NCBI GenBank assembly: GCA_016903675.1
Contig: JADQBA010000012.1
Location: 1 to 64,000 of the forward strand
DNA: 64,000 nt
Origin: Stigonema ocellatum SAG 48.90 = DSM 106950
GTDB taxonomy: Bacteria > Cyanobacteriota > Cyanobacteriia > Cyanobacteriales > Nostocaceae
Direction of reading: 5' to 3'
Part shown: piece by piece, positions 52,297 to 60,261 of the stretch
Numbering within the stretch: position 1 is the first letter of the stretch
Layout of the letters: each line of letters opens with the position of its first letter
Program-made: the position numbers and the translations under genes
The notes under the pieces: generated by a model
What the model was told of the DNA's origin: nothing
The model's input: only the letters and a program-made list of their open reading frames with translations
Database searches by the model: none

Positions 52297-53985
52297 ATGC
52301 GTATTTGGAAAGTTGCGGCTTGTACTTTAGCGGCTCTCGCCTCCAGTGACTTGGGTCATGGCGCTTATGCCACTTTGAGGAAAAGTGCTACATCTGCACC
52401 AAGCAATCTGAAACTACCTGCTGAAACCCTCGCAAGCCTTCCTTTTACCGCCATCCCTACCTCTCATCAAACTGAGGCTAGGGGGCTGGGAGTGGGGAGA
52501 TCAAAGAAAGATTTTGATGACCTTAAAGAGCAAGACGATGTCAGCGAAGAGGCAGAGGAGGAAACTCTCAAGCAGCCACTAAAGACGCCTCAAGTTGCTC
52601 AAGAGACGATGATGCTATCAGACATCCAAGGTAATTGGGCACAAAGTTTCATCGAACTCTTGACGAACCGGGGGATTATTCGGGGATTTCCAGATGGAAC
52701 TTTCCGTCCTGATGAGCCTGTAACACGCGCTCAGTTCGCTGCCATGATCGAGAAAGCTTTCCAGAAAAATCCTGTCCGCAGTGGAGTTCGATTTGTGGAC
52801 ACACCTGTCAATTATTGGGGTAGCGGCGCAATTGAAGCAGCTTACAAGATGGGTTTTCTTCAGGGATATCCTGGCAATATCTTCAATCCCGACCAAAATA
52901 TCCCTCGCGTTCAGGCATTGGTTTCTCTGGTCAATGGTCTGAATCTTTCTGCAAAGACCACAATGCCAACGGTTTTAAATACCTATTTTCAGGATGCCTC
53001 TGAAATTCCTGACTATGCTCGTGAAAAGGTGGTTGTGGCTTTACAGAATCGCCTAGTTATCAATCATCCCAATGTTCAGATTTTCAATCCAAATCAGGTA
53101 GCAACACGGGCAGAGGTGGCGGCATTTATCTATCAAGCCTTGGTCAAGGCGGGGATGGCGCAGGAACTAACGACCTCTCAAAGTGCAACTCAATATATCG
53201 TAGACTACAAACTACCACAAAACACCGCCCAACAAACACCCCAACTTGAAGACTTGCGGCAACGCTTTCGCCTCCCATTAATATCCTCAGGCAAACTCAG
53301 GGTATCGACAGGAGTTATCAGTACGCCAGGATCATCTGTTGCTAGCCCTACTGCTTTCGGTGCGGAATTCGGCGATTTTTTCCTTGGAGGTAGTTACCAA
53401 CAGAGGGCACGCTTTACTAATAAGGATGATGGTGGAGTGGTGTTCGGGTTTGGTCTGGGAAAAGCGGAAATAGTAGGTTTAGAAGTCGCTGTGTCTTCTT
53501 TTTCCACTTTTAGGGAAGGTTTTTTCAACACCGGAGGCGTTAGCTTCAAGCTTCACCATTTGTTCCCTAATAGCTTGGCGATCGCCGCTGGGGTAGAGAA
53601 TGCTGCTACGTTCGGTTCTCCTGATGAGGGAAGCAGTGTCTATGGCGTTGTCAGTAAAGTCTTTGTGCTCAAAGACGACCCTACCAAACCCTTTAGCTCT
53701 CTCACTGTATCCTTGGGTTTAGGCGGTGGTCGTTTTCGCTCAGAACACGATGTTCAAAAAGGCATTGACTCTGTTAATGTGTTTGGCAGTGTGGGGCTAA
53801 GAGTCGTCGAACCTATATCGCTCATTGCTGACTGGACTGGTCAAGATTTGACATTAGGTGCTTCTATAGCTCCTTTGAGAAATATTCCCATTGTTATTAC
53901 CCCAGCTGTAGCTGATGTTACTGGCAATGCAGGTGATGGTGCTAGATTTATTCTAGGCTTTGGTTTTGGCTATTTTTTCAAATGA
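52297..53985 (+). CDS. SLH-domain outer-membrane beta-barrel-type protein
   Basis: The 562-residue protein has a signal peptide (about 1-25, ending GAYA). An acidic linker (about 70-100, DDLKEQDDVSEEAEEE) follows, and then three S-layer homology repeats near 108-300. The first two are clear (DIQGNWAQSFIELLTNRGII, PVNYWGSGAIEAAYKMGF). The C-terminal 230 residues are Gly- and aromatic-rich alternating strands ending in GFGYFFK, as expected for an outer-membrane beta-barrel. SLH domains bind wall glycopolymers and in cyanobacteria anchor outer-membrane proteins. It is not a canonical OprB porin. The next gene overlaps its stop. Confidence 0.85.
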   Translation: MRIWKVAACTLAALASSDLGHGAYATLRKSATSAPSNLKLPAETLASLPFTAIPTSHQTEARGLGVGRSKKDFDDLKEQDDVSEEAEEETLKQPLKTPQVAQETMMLSDIQGNWAQSFIELLTNRGIIRGFPDGTFRPDEPVTRAQFAAMIEKAFQKNPVRSGVRFVDTPVNYWGSGAIEAAYKMGFLQGYPGNIFNPDQNIPRVQALVSLVNGLNLSAKTTMPTVLNTYFQDASEIPDYAREKVVVALQNRLVINHPNVQIFNPNQVATRAEVAAFIYQALVKAGMAQELTTSQSATQYIVDYKLPQNTAQQTPQLEDLRQRFRLPLISSGKLRVSTGVISTPGSSVASPTAFGAEFGDFFLGGSYQQRARFTNKDDGGVVFGFGLGKAEIVGLEVAVSSFSTFREGFFNTGGVSFKLHHLFPNSLAIAAGVENAATFGSPDEGSSVYGVVSKVFVLKDDPTKPFSSLTVSLGLGGGRFRSEHDVQKGIDSVNVFGSVGLRVVEPISLIADWTGQDLTLGASIAPLRNIPIVITPAVADVTGNAGDGARFILGFGFGYFFK

Positions 53986-54623
53986 CTAATATTATGAGAA
54001 ATTTTCCATTTCATTTGGGTCTGAGCAATACTATTGTATCAGCTTTCATGCTTTGTCAAATGTCGCAGCCAGTTCAAGCCCAAAATGGCAACCAGTCAGA
54101 TGTCACTGGTGCGATCGTTACAACTAGCGATATCTCAGGCGGTACTTTTATCCACTCCCAACCAGGGGGAAGGGGTTTACAATTTTCCAGCGTTACGGTT
54201 CAGGCTGGTGTCTATCAAGCCGCTGCTAAGGTAGTCAATCAGCTGAATCTCAACAGCTTAACTTCACCAGCAGGTACCCCTATTCCTCCAGAGACACAGC
54301 AACTTTTACTACGTTTTCTGACAACATCAAGATCTGTGCAAGGGAACGGGAGCATTGAGCAAATTACAAACGCATTAAGTAGTGCTCAGGGTGGTCCTAC
54401 AGTTAACCAGGCTCAGCAACTAGCGAATAGCTTAGAAGGTTTGCTGAAGACTGGTACTGCAAATCCGTCGCAAATTAAAATCAATCCGGCTCGGTTAATG
54501 GCAGCACTGAAAGCTTATAATCAATTAATTGATAATAGCTCTGCTGAGTTTCTAAATAATCCGCCATCTGAACTATTAGGTATTGGGTCGGTTCTGTCGG
54601 AATTGAGTAAAGCTTTATCATAA
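53982..54623 (+). CDS. Secreted hypothetical protein, partner of the SLH protein
   Basis: The 213-residue protein overlaps the SLH gene stop (ATGA), so the two are coupled. A signal peptide covers about 1-34 (FHLGLSNTIVSAFMLCQM, cleavage near VQAQ); ATG 53994 is an alternative start. The mature part is low in charge and rich in Gln, Asn and Ser, with repeated helix-like stretches (ITNALSSAQGGP, LANSLEGLLKTG). I recognise no domain. It may assist or bind the SLH barrel at the outer membrane. Confidence 0.75.
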   Translation: MTNIMRNFPFHLGLSNTIVSAFMLCQMSQPVQAQNGNQSDVTGAIVTTSDISGGTFIHSQPGGRGLQFSSVTVQAGVYQAAAKVVNQLNLNSLTSPAGTPIPPETQQLLLRFLTTSRSVQGNGSIEQITNALSSAQGGPTVNQAQQLANSLEGLLKTGTANPSQIKINPARLMAALKAYNQLIDNSSAEFLNNPPSELLGIGSVLSELSKALS

Positions 54624-54697
54624 TTTTTAATTACTAATTCGTAATTCGTAATAAAAAAGGGGTTTTGAACTCTTGCGTCTATAGGTCATTTTTGAGT

Positions 54698-54808
54698 CGG
54701 GGTTTACAGCAGTTTTCACCTAAATGAACCACACCGTTTGTAGGGGCGCGGCGGTCTTGCGCCCCTACGACTGTGGTATTTTTACCTGAAAATGGCTGTA
54801 AATCCCCG
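54698..54808. repeat. Nested palindromic element
   Basis: Outer arms cggggtttacagc (54698-54710) and gctgtaaatccccg (54795-54808) enclose an inner perfect stem gtaggggcgc/gcgcccctac (54740-54749 and 54759-54768). It could fold into one long cruciform, and may also terminate both converging transcripts. Confidence 0.75.
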
Positions 54809-54907
54809 TGTGAAAAATCATTACGAATTATGAAGTACGAATTTTTTACCTTTTAGTTGTGATATTATGTCCGAATAATAAATCTTTAACCGGACACGAT
54901 ATGATGG

Positions 54908-54966
54908 GTTTGTAGTGAGAGGAAAGAGCGTTCTTGGAGTCAAGGACTAAAGTCCTTACTACAAAC
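54908..54966. repeat. 59-bp MITE-like hairpin
   Basis: Terminal arms gtttgtagtgag and cttactacaaac are inverted with one mismatch, and an inner aaggact/agtcctt stem lies near the right end. The form matches small dispersed elements common in cyanobacteria. Confidence 0.65.
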
Positions 54967-54999
54967 TTATACAACTGCCAAAGTTAATGCGATGAACCA

Positions 55000-55533
55000 C
55001 TAGCTGTTGATTTGCTTTGAACCCATGCTACTTGTGGGCGGTAAAAGGTAAATACCTCCAGAAATTAGCGTTAAAGCGACAGAAACCCAAAAGGCTATGA
55101 GGGAAGGTAATTGCCATACTTCAGGTAAGGGAGCAATCAAGAGTGCGATCGCCACAATTTGACTTACGGTTTTGAGTTTACCCCAAATATTGGCTCCAGT
55201 AATTGTAGTTTGACTGACACGCCAACCTGCGATCGCTAACTCCCGTGCCAAAATCAGAAATACTCCCCAAGCAGGAACTTGTCCCAATTCAATTAAAGCC
55301 AATAATGCTCCAAGTACCAGCAATTTATCCACCAAAGGGTCTAAAAATTTACCTAAATCGCTAATTTGGTTGAGTTTCCTGGCTAAATAGCCATCTAACC
55401 AATCAGTAAGCGCTGCTACGAGAAAAATTGCCAAACATACCCACCTAGCTTGGGGTGTAGGGTCATGTAAACCATAAAGCAGAAATGGCAATCCCAGAAG
55501 GCGAGAGAAGGTAATCCAGTTAGGTATAGTCAT
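55000..55533 (-). CDS. pgsA: CDP-diacylglycerol--glycerol-3-phosphate 3-phosphatidyltransferase
   Basis: The enzyme makes phosphatidylglycerol phosphate, the first committed step to phosphatidylglycerol, which photosynthetic membranes need. From ATG 55533 (MTIPNWITFSRLLG) it has 177 residues, as usual. A 28-codon upstream extension is repeat-derived and not used. The CDP-alcohol phosphotransferase motif is complete: D-x2-DG-x2-AR-x8-G-x3-D-x3-D in DWLDGYLARKLNQISDLGKF and the following LDPLVDK. Five or so hydrophobic helices follow. It diverges from aspA. Confidence 0.96.
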   Translation of the reverse strand: MTIPNWITFSRLLGLPFLLYGLHDPTPQARWVCLAIFLVAALTDWLDGYLARKLNQISDLGKFLDPLVDKLLVLGALLALIELGQVPAWGVFLILARELAIAGWRVSQTTITGANIWGKLKTVSQIVAIALLIAPLPEVWQLPSLIAFWVSVALTLISGGIYLLPPTSSMGSKQINS

Positions 55534-55650
55534 AGAATTGTTGATTGTTGGTGGTTGGTGGTTGGTTGTCAAAAAGTACGACTCCCTCAACCCTACTCTC
55601 CACCAACCACCAACCAACTTTCAACCACCAACCAACAACTAACTGATTCC
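55534..55650. repeat. Repeats between divergent pgsA and aspA
   Basis: Units of ggttggtggtt and ccaaccaccaac form an inverted pair in the 117-base gap, which must also hold both promoters. They produce spurious N-terminal extensions of both genes. Confidence 0.65.
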
Positions 55651-57060
55651 ATGACTCAACAAATAGATACTGAAGTACGAATAGAACACGATTCCATGGG
55701 CGATCGCCAAATCCCCAGTAGCGCTTACTACGGCATTCAAACGCTACGCGCCATAGAGAATTTCCCCATCAGCGGCATTAAGCCCTTACCAACTTACGTA
55801 GATGCTTGTATTCTGATAAAAAAAGCGACAGCGATCGTCAACGGTGAACTGGGTTGCATTCCTCAAGAAATCAGCAATGCCATTGTGCAAGCGGCAGATG
55901 AAGTGCTGGCGGGGAAGTTGCGCGATCAGTTTGTAGTGGATGTCTATCAAGCCGGTGCTGGTACATCTCACCACATGAATGTTAACGAAGTACTGGCAAA
56001 TCGCGCCCTACAAATTCTGGGCTTAAAACTCGGCAATTACAAGCAAGTTAGCCCCAATGACCACGTGAACTATGGACAGTCTACCAATGATGTCATTCCC
56101 ACTGCAATTCGCATTGGTGGCTTATTGGCATTGTCAAAAACACTACATCCAGCAATAGAGAAGGCAATAGCAGCACTCTTGGAACTCGCCGCCCAATGCC
56201 AAGATATTGTCAGATCCGGCAGAACCCATATGCAAGATGCCGTACCAGTACGCTTGGGAGAGAATTTTCGCGCTTGGTCACACATTCTCACAGAACACCA
56301 AAACCGCATATACACCGCATCAGGAGATTTGATGATGCTGGGTTTGGGGGGTAGTGCAGTAGGAACGGGGTTAAATACTCATCCCCAGTATCGCGCCCGT
56401 GTGGTACAAATTCTCTCAGAATTGATTAACTGTCCTCTAGAACCTGCATCCCACTTAATGGCAGCAATGCAGAGTATGGCACCATTTGTGAATGTTTCCG
56501 GTGCTTTGCGCAACCTAGCTCAGGATCTAGTCAAAATATCCCACGATTTGCGCCTGATGGATTCAGGACCAAAAACTGGTTTCAAAGAAATTCAATTACC
56601 ACCCGTTCAACCCGGTTCCTCGATTATGCCAGGAAAGTATAACCCAGTGATGGCTGAGATGACATCAATGGTGTGTTTTCAGGTTATGGGTTATGATAGT
56701 GCCATCGCCTTGGCTGCACAGGCAGGACAATTAGAACTAAATGTGATGATGCCACTCATTGCCTATAACCTGATTCACAGTATCGAGATTCTTGGCAATA
56801 CTATTATTGCGCTCACCGAACGCTGCATCAAAGGAATTATTGCCAACAAAGAGCGTTGTTTGGTATATGCTGAAGGAAGTTTAGCTTTAGTAACGGCATT
56901 AAATCCCCATATTGGCTACTTGAATGCAGCTGCTGTGGCGAAAGAATCTTTGGAAACTGGTAAATCTCTACGACAGATTGTACTAGAACGAGGACTGATG
57001 AGTGAAGCAGAATTAGCCAAAGTACTAAACCTAGAACAAATGAGTAGGATTGTTGGTTGA
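55651..57060 (+). CDS. aspA: Aspartate ammonia-lyase (fumarase/aspartase superfamily)
   Basis: The enzyme interconverts aspartate and fumarate plus ammonia. The 469-residue protein from ATG 55651 (MTQQIDTEVRIEHDSMG) has TSHHMNVNEVLANRAL, the SGRTHMQDAVPVRLG substrate loop and the GSSIMPGKYNPV signature near residue 320. The first two fit aspartases better than class II fumarases, where TQTxMN and HPNDHVN are usual. Here NDHVNYGQSTNDVIPTA is shared by both, so fumarase activity is not excluded. All catalytic residues appear intact. It stands alone, divergent from pgsA. Confidence 0.9.
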   Translation: MTQQIDTEVRIEHDSMGDRQIPSSAYYGIQTLRAIENFPISGIKPLPTYVDACILIKKATAIVNGELGCIPQEISNAIVQAADEVLAGKLRDQFVVDVYQAGAGTSHHMNVNEVLANRALQILGLKLGNYKQVSPNDHVNYGQSTNDVIPTAIRIGGLLALSKTLHPAIEKAIAALLELAAQCQDIVRSGRTHMQDAVPVRLGENFRAWSHILTEHQNRIYTASGDLMMLGLGGSAVGTGLNTHPQYRARVVQILSELINCPLEPASHLMAAMQSMAPFVNVSGALRNLAQDLVKISHDLRLMDSGPKTGFKEIQLPPVQPGSSIMPGKYNPVMAEMTSMVCFQVMGYDSAIALAAQAGQLELNVMMPLIAYNLIHSIEILGNTIIALTERCIKGIIANKERCLVYAEGSLALVTALNPHIGYLNAAAVAKESLETGKSLRQIVLERGLMSEAELAKVLNLEQMSRIVG

Positions 57061-57349
57061 TAGTTGTTGGTTGATGGTTGATGGTTGATAGTTGTTCAAA
57101 AGAACTATACGAAACACTGTACGGGCGGGTTTAACAAGATATGAGGGGACAAGGGGGACAAGCCGCTGCGCGGAAATTCAAAAGTCAAAATTCAAAAGTC
57201 AAAATTCAAAACAATGCGTGACTTTTGACTTTTGACTTCCCCTTTGGGGCGGGGGGAGGTGTTTGTAACTCCTGCACGCATTGCTATAACAACCACCAAC
57301 TATCAACCACCAACCAACAACCAACAACCAACAACCAACAACCAACATT
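57061..57349. repeat. Composite repeats downstream of aspA
   Basis: The gap holds ttgttggttgatgg units, a copy of the dispersed 20-mer (57153-57172), aaaattcaaaagtc units with their inverse, an inverted pair caatgcgtg/cacgcattg (57212-57220, 57275-57283) and accaacaacc units up to the next start codon. Confidence 0.7.
57153..57172. repeat. Dispersed 20-bp motif, copy 2
   Basis: gggggacaagccgctgcgcg is identical to 18581-18600. Both copies follow a gggggacaa-type unit, so they may be the end of a larger repeat. Confidence 0.7.
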
Positions 57350-58318
57350 ATGCAAACGCCATTGGTCAGCTTAATTCGTGCTAATTCCTACGAACAGGAG
57401 GGACTCCGGGATTCTTTAGAAACGCTGCTGGAACCTTTAGGGGGAATGGGGGCGTTTGTCAAACCGGGAAGCCGCGTCTTACTCAAACCCAATCTACTTA
57501 CAGGAGCACGCCCCAGTAAAGAGTGTACCACCCGCGCTGAACTAGTTTATGCAGTTGCTCAGATGGTGATTGAGGCTGGTGGAAAGCCATTTTTGGGAGA
57601 TAGTCCTGCTTTTGGCAGTGCTAAGGGCGTAGCAGTGGCAAATGGCTATTTGCCTATTTTAGAAGACTTGAATATCCCAATCATGGATTTTCACGGTCAG
57701 CGTTACCAGACCGTCAACGAAGAGTTTAACCATTTACTGCTTTGCAAAGAAGCGATGGAAGCGGATGTGGTGATTAACCTACCAAAGGTGAAATCTCATG
57801 CCCAGCTGGTTCTCACCTTAGGGGTAAAAAACCTCTTTGGTTGTGTTCCTGGTAAGATGAAGGCTTGGTGGCATATGGAAGCGGGAAAAGACGCGAACCG
57901 ATTTGGTGAAATGTTGGTCGAAACTGCTAGGGCGATTCATCCTAATTTGACTATCCTAGATGGGATCATCGGTCATGAAGGTAATGGTCCTAGTGGTGGT
58001 GAACCACGTCCACTAGGCATTTTGGCAGCATCACCAGATGTATTTGCCTTGGATCGGGCGATGGTGGAAATCTTGAATGTTCCACCCTCACAAGTCCCCA
58101 CCGTTGCTGCTTCACTACGGCTAGGGGTTTGCCCAGAACTGGAAGCTATCCACTTTCCCCACTTACATCCTGACCTACTAACAATCGACGATTGGCGGCT
58201 ACCAGACAAGTTCATGCCCATCGATTTTGGTATGCCCCGCGTCATTAAGTCTACTTTCAAACATTTTTACATTCGCTTTATCAAGGAACCCATGAGTGCT
58301 TATGGGAAAAATTATTAA
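57350..58318 (+). CDS. DUF362 domain protein
   Basis: The 322-residue protein has the DUF362 core: LKPNLLTGARPSKECTTRAE, GDSPAFGSAKGVA, DVVINLPKVKSHAQLVLTLG and KNLFGCVPG. Family members often occur with or fused to ferredoxin domains; none is fused here. The chemistry is unresolved. No signal peptide or membrane segment. The gene is not in an operon: repeats precede it, and a decayed gene converges on its 3' end. Confidence 0.92.
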   Translation: MQTPLVSLIRANSYEQEGLRDSLETLLEPLGGMGAFVKPGSRVLLKPNLLTGARPSKECTTRAELVYAVAQMVIEAGGKPFLGDSPAFGSAKGVAVANGYLPILEDLNIPIMDFHGQRYQTVNEEFNHLLLCKEAMEADVVINLPKVKSHAQLVLTLGVKNLFGCVPGKMKAWWHMEAGKDANRFGEMLVETARAIHPNLTILDGIIGHEGNGPSGGEPRPLGILAASPDVFALDRAMVEILNVPPSQVPTVAASLRLGVCPELEAIHFPHLHPDLLTIDDWRLPDKFMPIDFGMPRVIKSTFKHFYIRFIKEPMSAYGKNY

Positions 58319-58580
58319 TTACATCTGCTGTTTTTTAGGAAGAGATTGAACTAATATTCTAACCAGAGTTTCAATATCTCTTAGCAAAACGTATGAATCT
58401 AATCCTTGGTCAATATGTTTTGCTTCTCTATTCCCGGACTGCAAACTGCCAAATCTGTCCTGTAGTGATTGCTCCTAGTAATCGGGGTTGTTGTTCAACT
58501 TTGGGCGATCGCTCCCATACGAGGGCAATCAATTCTGCAATAAGCTGAGTAAAGCCGTAGTCTAGATCGTCGCGTTTATG
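58319..58580 (-). pseudogene. Decayed cyanobacterial endonuclease-like gene fragment
   Basis: Reverse-strand reading gives NLHKRDDLDYGFTQLIAELI then LLGAITTGQIWQFAVRE, a frameshift near 58432, and then REAKHIDQGLDSYVLLRDIE and LVRILVQSLPKKQQ before a stop. The pattern matches the C-terminal half of a common cyanobacterial family related to restriction-endonuclease folds (motifs AEL/MIA and G-x-V/I-TTG-x-x-W-x-F), from memory. No start or N-terminal half is present, and a TAG lies in frame just upstream. It converges directly on the DUF362 gene. Confidence 0.7.
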
Positions 58581-58735
58581 CAAATTTTGCTACAACAATT
58601 CTAGTTATTCAGACCAAATTAATGAGAAAACTTCCTAATTAGGAGGCTGTCGGCTGTAAAAAATAGCTAAAATACTAACAAGGCTCTCCTAATAGAGAGT
58701 TGTATTTCAACTGATGTGACAATTTTCAATTTTTT
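58581..58735. promoter_or_regulatory. Upstream region of the small membrane protein
   Basis: 155 AT-rich bases with a short inverted pair ctcctaat/attaggag (58636-58644 and 58683-58691). It probably carries the promoter of the gene at 58736. No box could be assigned. Confidence 0.3.
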
Positions 58736-58924
58736 ATGGATTCAAATACCCCGTCTGCCAAGTCTAACGACACATATTCCCATCGATTGGCGGACATTGT
58801 GGGAACTGCGATCGCTCTGTTAACTTTGACCCTACCTCTGTTTGTTATAGCCCACTACTCCTCAAGTAGCGTGCACAATAACCAGCGACCTCTTACCTAT
58901 ACGCTAAAAACCAGTGAAGAATAG
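58736..58924 (+). CDS. Small single-pass membrane protein
   Basis: The 62-residue protein has a polar N-terminus, one transmembrane helix (about 22-43, VGTAIALLTLTLPLFVIAHY) and a short polar tail. Small cyanobacterial proteins of this form are common; I do not recognise a named family. No strong ribosome site precedes the ATG. It stands alone, with repeats downstream. Confidence 0.6.
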   Translation: MDSNTPSAKSNDTYSHRLADIVGTAIALLTLTLPLFVIAHYSSSSVHNNQRPLTYTLKTSEE

Positions 58925-58936
58925 ACGAACAAGCTG

Positions 58937-59035
58937 TAAGGGTGTAAGGGTGTAAGGGTGTAAGGGAAATTCTCTTTGAAATTCTTCCCCTACACCCCCA
59001 CACCCCTAATTCTTCCCCCACACGCCTACACCTCT
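58937..59035. repeat. Tandem repeats (ggtgtaag / cccctacac)
   Basis: Four copies of ggtgtaag and, after about 40 bases, an array of cccctacac units; together an inverted structure between the small membrane protein gene and ppa. Confidence 0.7.
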
Positions 59036-59104
59036 ATCGAATCCTGTATTCTATTACAGGGGGAGCCTTCCTCCATCATTCACTATTAGCTGAGGAGTTG
59101 TGTT

Positions 59105-59614
59105 GTGGATTTATCGCGTATTCCTGCCCAACCTAAACCGGGTCTGATTAACGTTCTGATTGAAATTCCAGGCGGGAGTAAAAATAAATATGAGTATGAC
59201 AAGGATTTGCAAGCTTTTGCTCTAGACCGCGTACTTTATTCGTCGGTAAAATACCCCTATGACTACGGCTTTGTACCCAACACTCTGGCTGATGATGGCG
59301 ATCCGCTAGATGGTATGGTAATCATCGACGAGCCAACTTTTCCGGGGTGTATAATAGCAGCACGACCCATTGGTATGTTAGAAATGATAGATGGCGGCGA
59401 TCGCGACGAAAAAATTCTTTGTGTTCCCGACAAAGATCCGCGATACGTTTCTGTTAAGTCCCTTAAAGACTTAGCACCCCACCGATTGGATGAATTAGCT
59501 GAATTTTTCCGCACATATAAAAATTTGGAGAAAAAAGTCACGGAAATTCTTGGTTGGAAGGATGTCGAGCACGTTCAGCCCTTAGTAGAAAAGTGCATCA
59601 AAGCCGGTAGCTAA
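59105..59614 (+). CDS. ppa: Inorganic diphosphatase (family I)
   Basis: The enzyme hydrolyses pyrophosphate to phosphate and drives biosynthesis. The 169-residue protein starts at GTG 59105, with GAGGAG about 9 bases upstream. The family signature is DGDPLD (residues 59-64, in ADDGDPLDGMVI). Other metal and substrate residues are in IEIPGGSKNKYEYD, YPYDYGFVPNT and DRDEKILCVPDKDPRY. Length and motifs are those of a normal cytosolic hexameric enzyme. Confidence 0.97.
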   Translation: MDLSRIPAQPKPGLINVLIEIPGGSKNKYEYDKDLQAFALDRVLYSSVKYPYDYGFVPNTLADDGDPLDGMVIIDEPTFPGCIIAARPIGMLEMIDGGDRDEKILCVPDKDPRYVSVKSLKDLAPHRLDELAEFFRTYKNLEKKVTEILGWKDVEHVQPLVEKCIKAGS

Positions 59615-59649
59615 AAAGGTCGGGATTCTGATTCTGAAACTACCACCAA

Positions 59650-59850
59650 AGATAAAGTGGGGGAGTGGGGGAGTGGGGGAGTGGGGGAGTGGGGGAATAG
59701 ATAACACCTACACCTATACAGCTTCCTAAGAATCTGTATGAAGCGGATCTGTTGTGTAAGGGTGTAGGGGATTAGATAACACCTACACCCCTATTCCTCT
59801 CCCCTACACCCCTACACCCCTAAGCCCTACACCCCTAGTGACAGCCTCAC
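59650..59850. repeat. Tandem repeats between ppa and panD
   Basis: First gggggagt units (59658-59695), then cacctacacccc and ccctacaccc units (59705-59840). No gene. Confidence 0.75.
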
Positions 59851-59866
59851 AGAACCCCTAAACTTA

Positions 59867-60250
59867 ATGCAGCGCACGTTTCTTTTGGCAAAAATTCACA
59901 ACTGCACTCTCACGGCAGTTAACATCGACTACATGGGTAGTATCAGCATTGATCAAATTCTGTTGGATAAAGCAGGTATCTTGCCCTACGAGCAAGTGCA
60001 AGTAGTGAACATTACTAATGGGGAGCGCTTCATTACTTATGCGATCCCGGCGAATCCCAACTCAGGCGCTATTGAACTAAATGGGGCGGCAGCACGTCTA
60101 GCCATTTGTGGCGATCGCTTGATTATAATGTCTTACGGGCAGATCACACTAGAAGAGTTAAAAAGCTACTCTCCCACTGTTATCATTGTGGACGAAAAAA
60201 ACCGACTGTTAGAAATGCGGCGCTACGATGACCTGCTCAGTAAGACCTAA
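59867..60250 (+). CDS. panD: Aspartate 1-decarboxylase
   Basis: The enzyme makes beta-alanine from aspartate for pantothenate synthesis; the ligase using it is panC-cmk at 1.6 kb. The 127-residue proenzyme self-cleaves between G24 and S25 (NIDYMGSISID), giving a pyruvoyl group on the larger chain. K9, Y58 and the following NGAAARL stretch are present, so it should be active. It ends 11 bases before the metallo-beta-lactamase-fold gene, suggesting cotranscription. Confidence 0.97.
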   Translation: MQRTFLLAKIHNCTLTAVNIDYMGSISIDQILLDKAGILPYEQVQVVNITNGERFITYAIPANPNSGAIELNGAAARLAICGDRLIIMSYGQITLEELKSYSPTVIIVDEKNRLLEMRRYDDLLSKT

Positions 60251-60261
60251 CTTCAAATAAA

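Larger units (their letters stand above)
54624..54999. other. Gap with two hairpin elements
   Basis: The stretch between two convergent genes contains a large nested hairpin (54698-54808) and a 59-bp MITE-like hairpin (54908-54966). Both are of types seen repeatedly in cyanobacterial intergenic DNA. No gene is visible. Confidence 0.7.
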
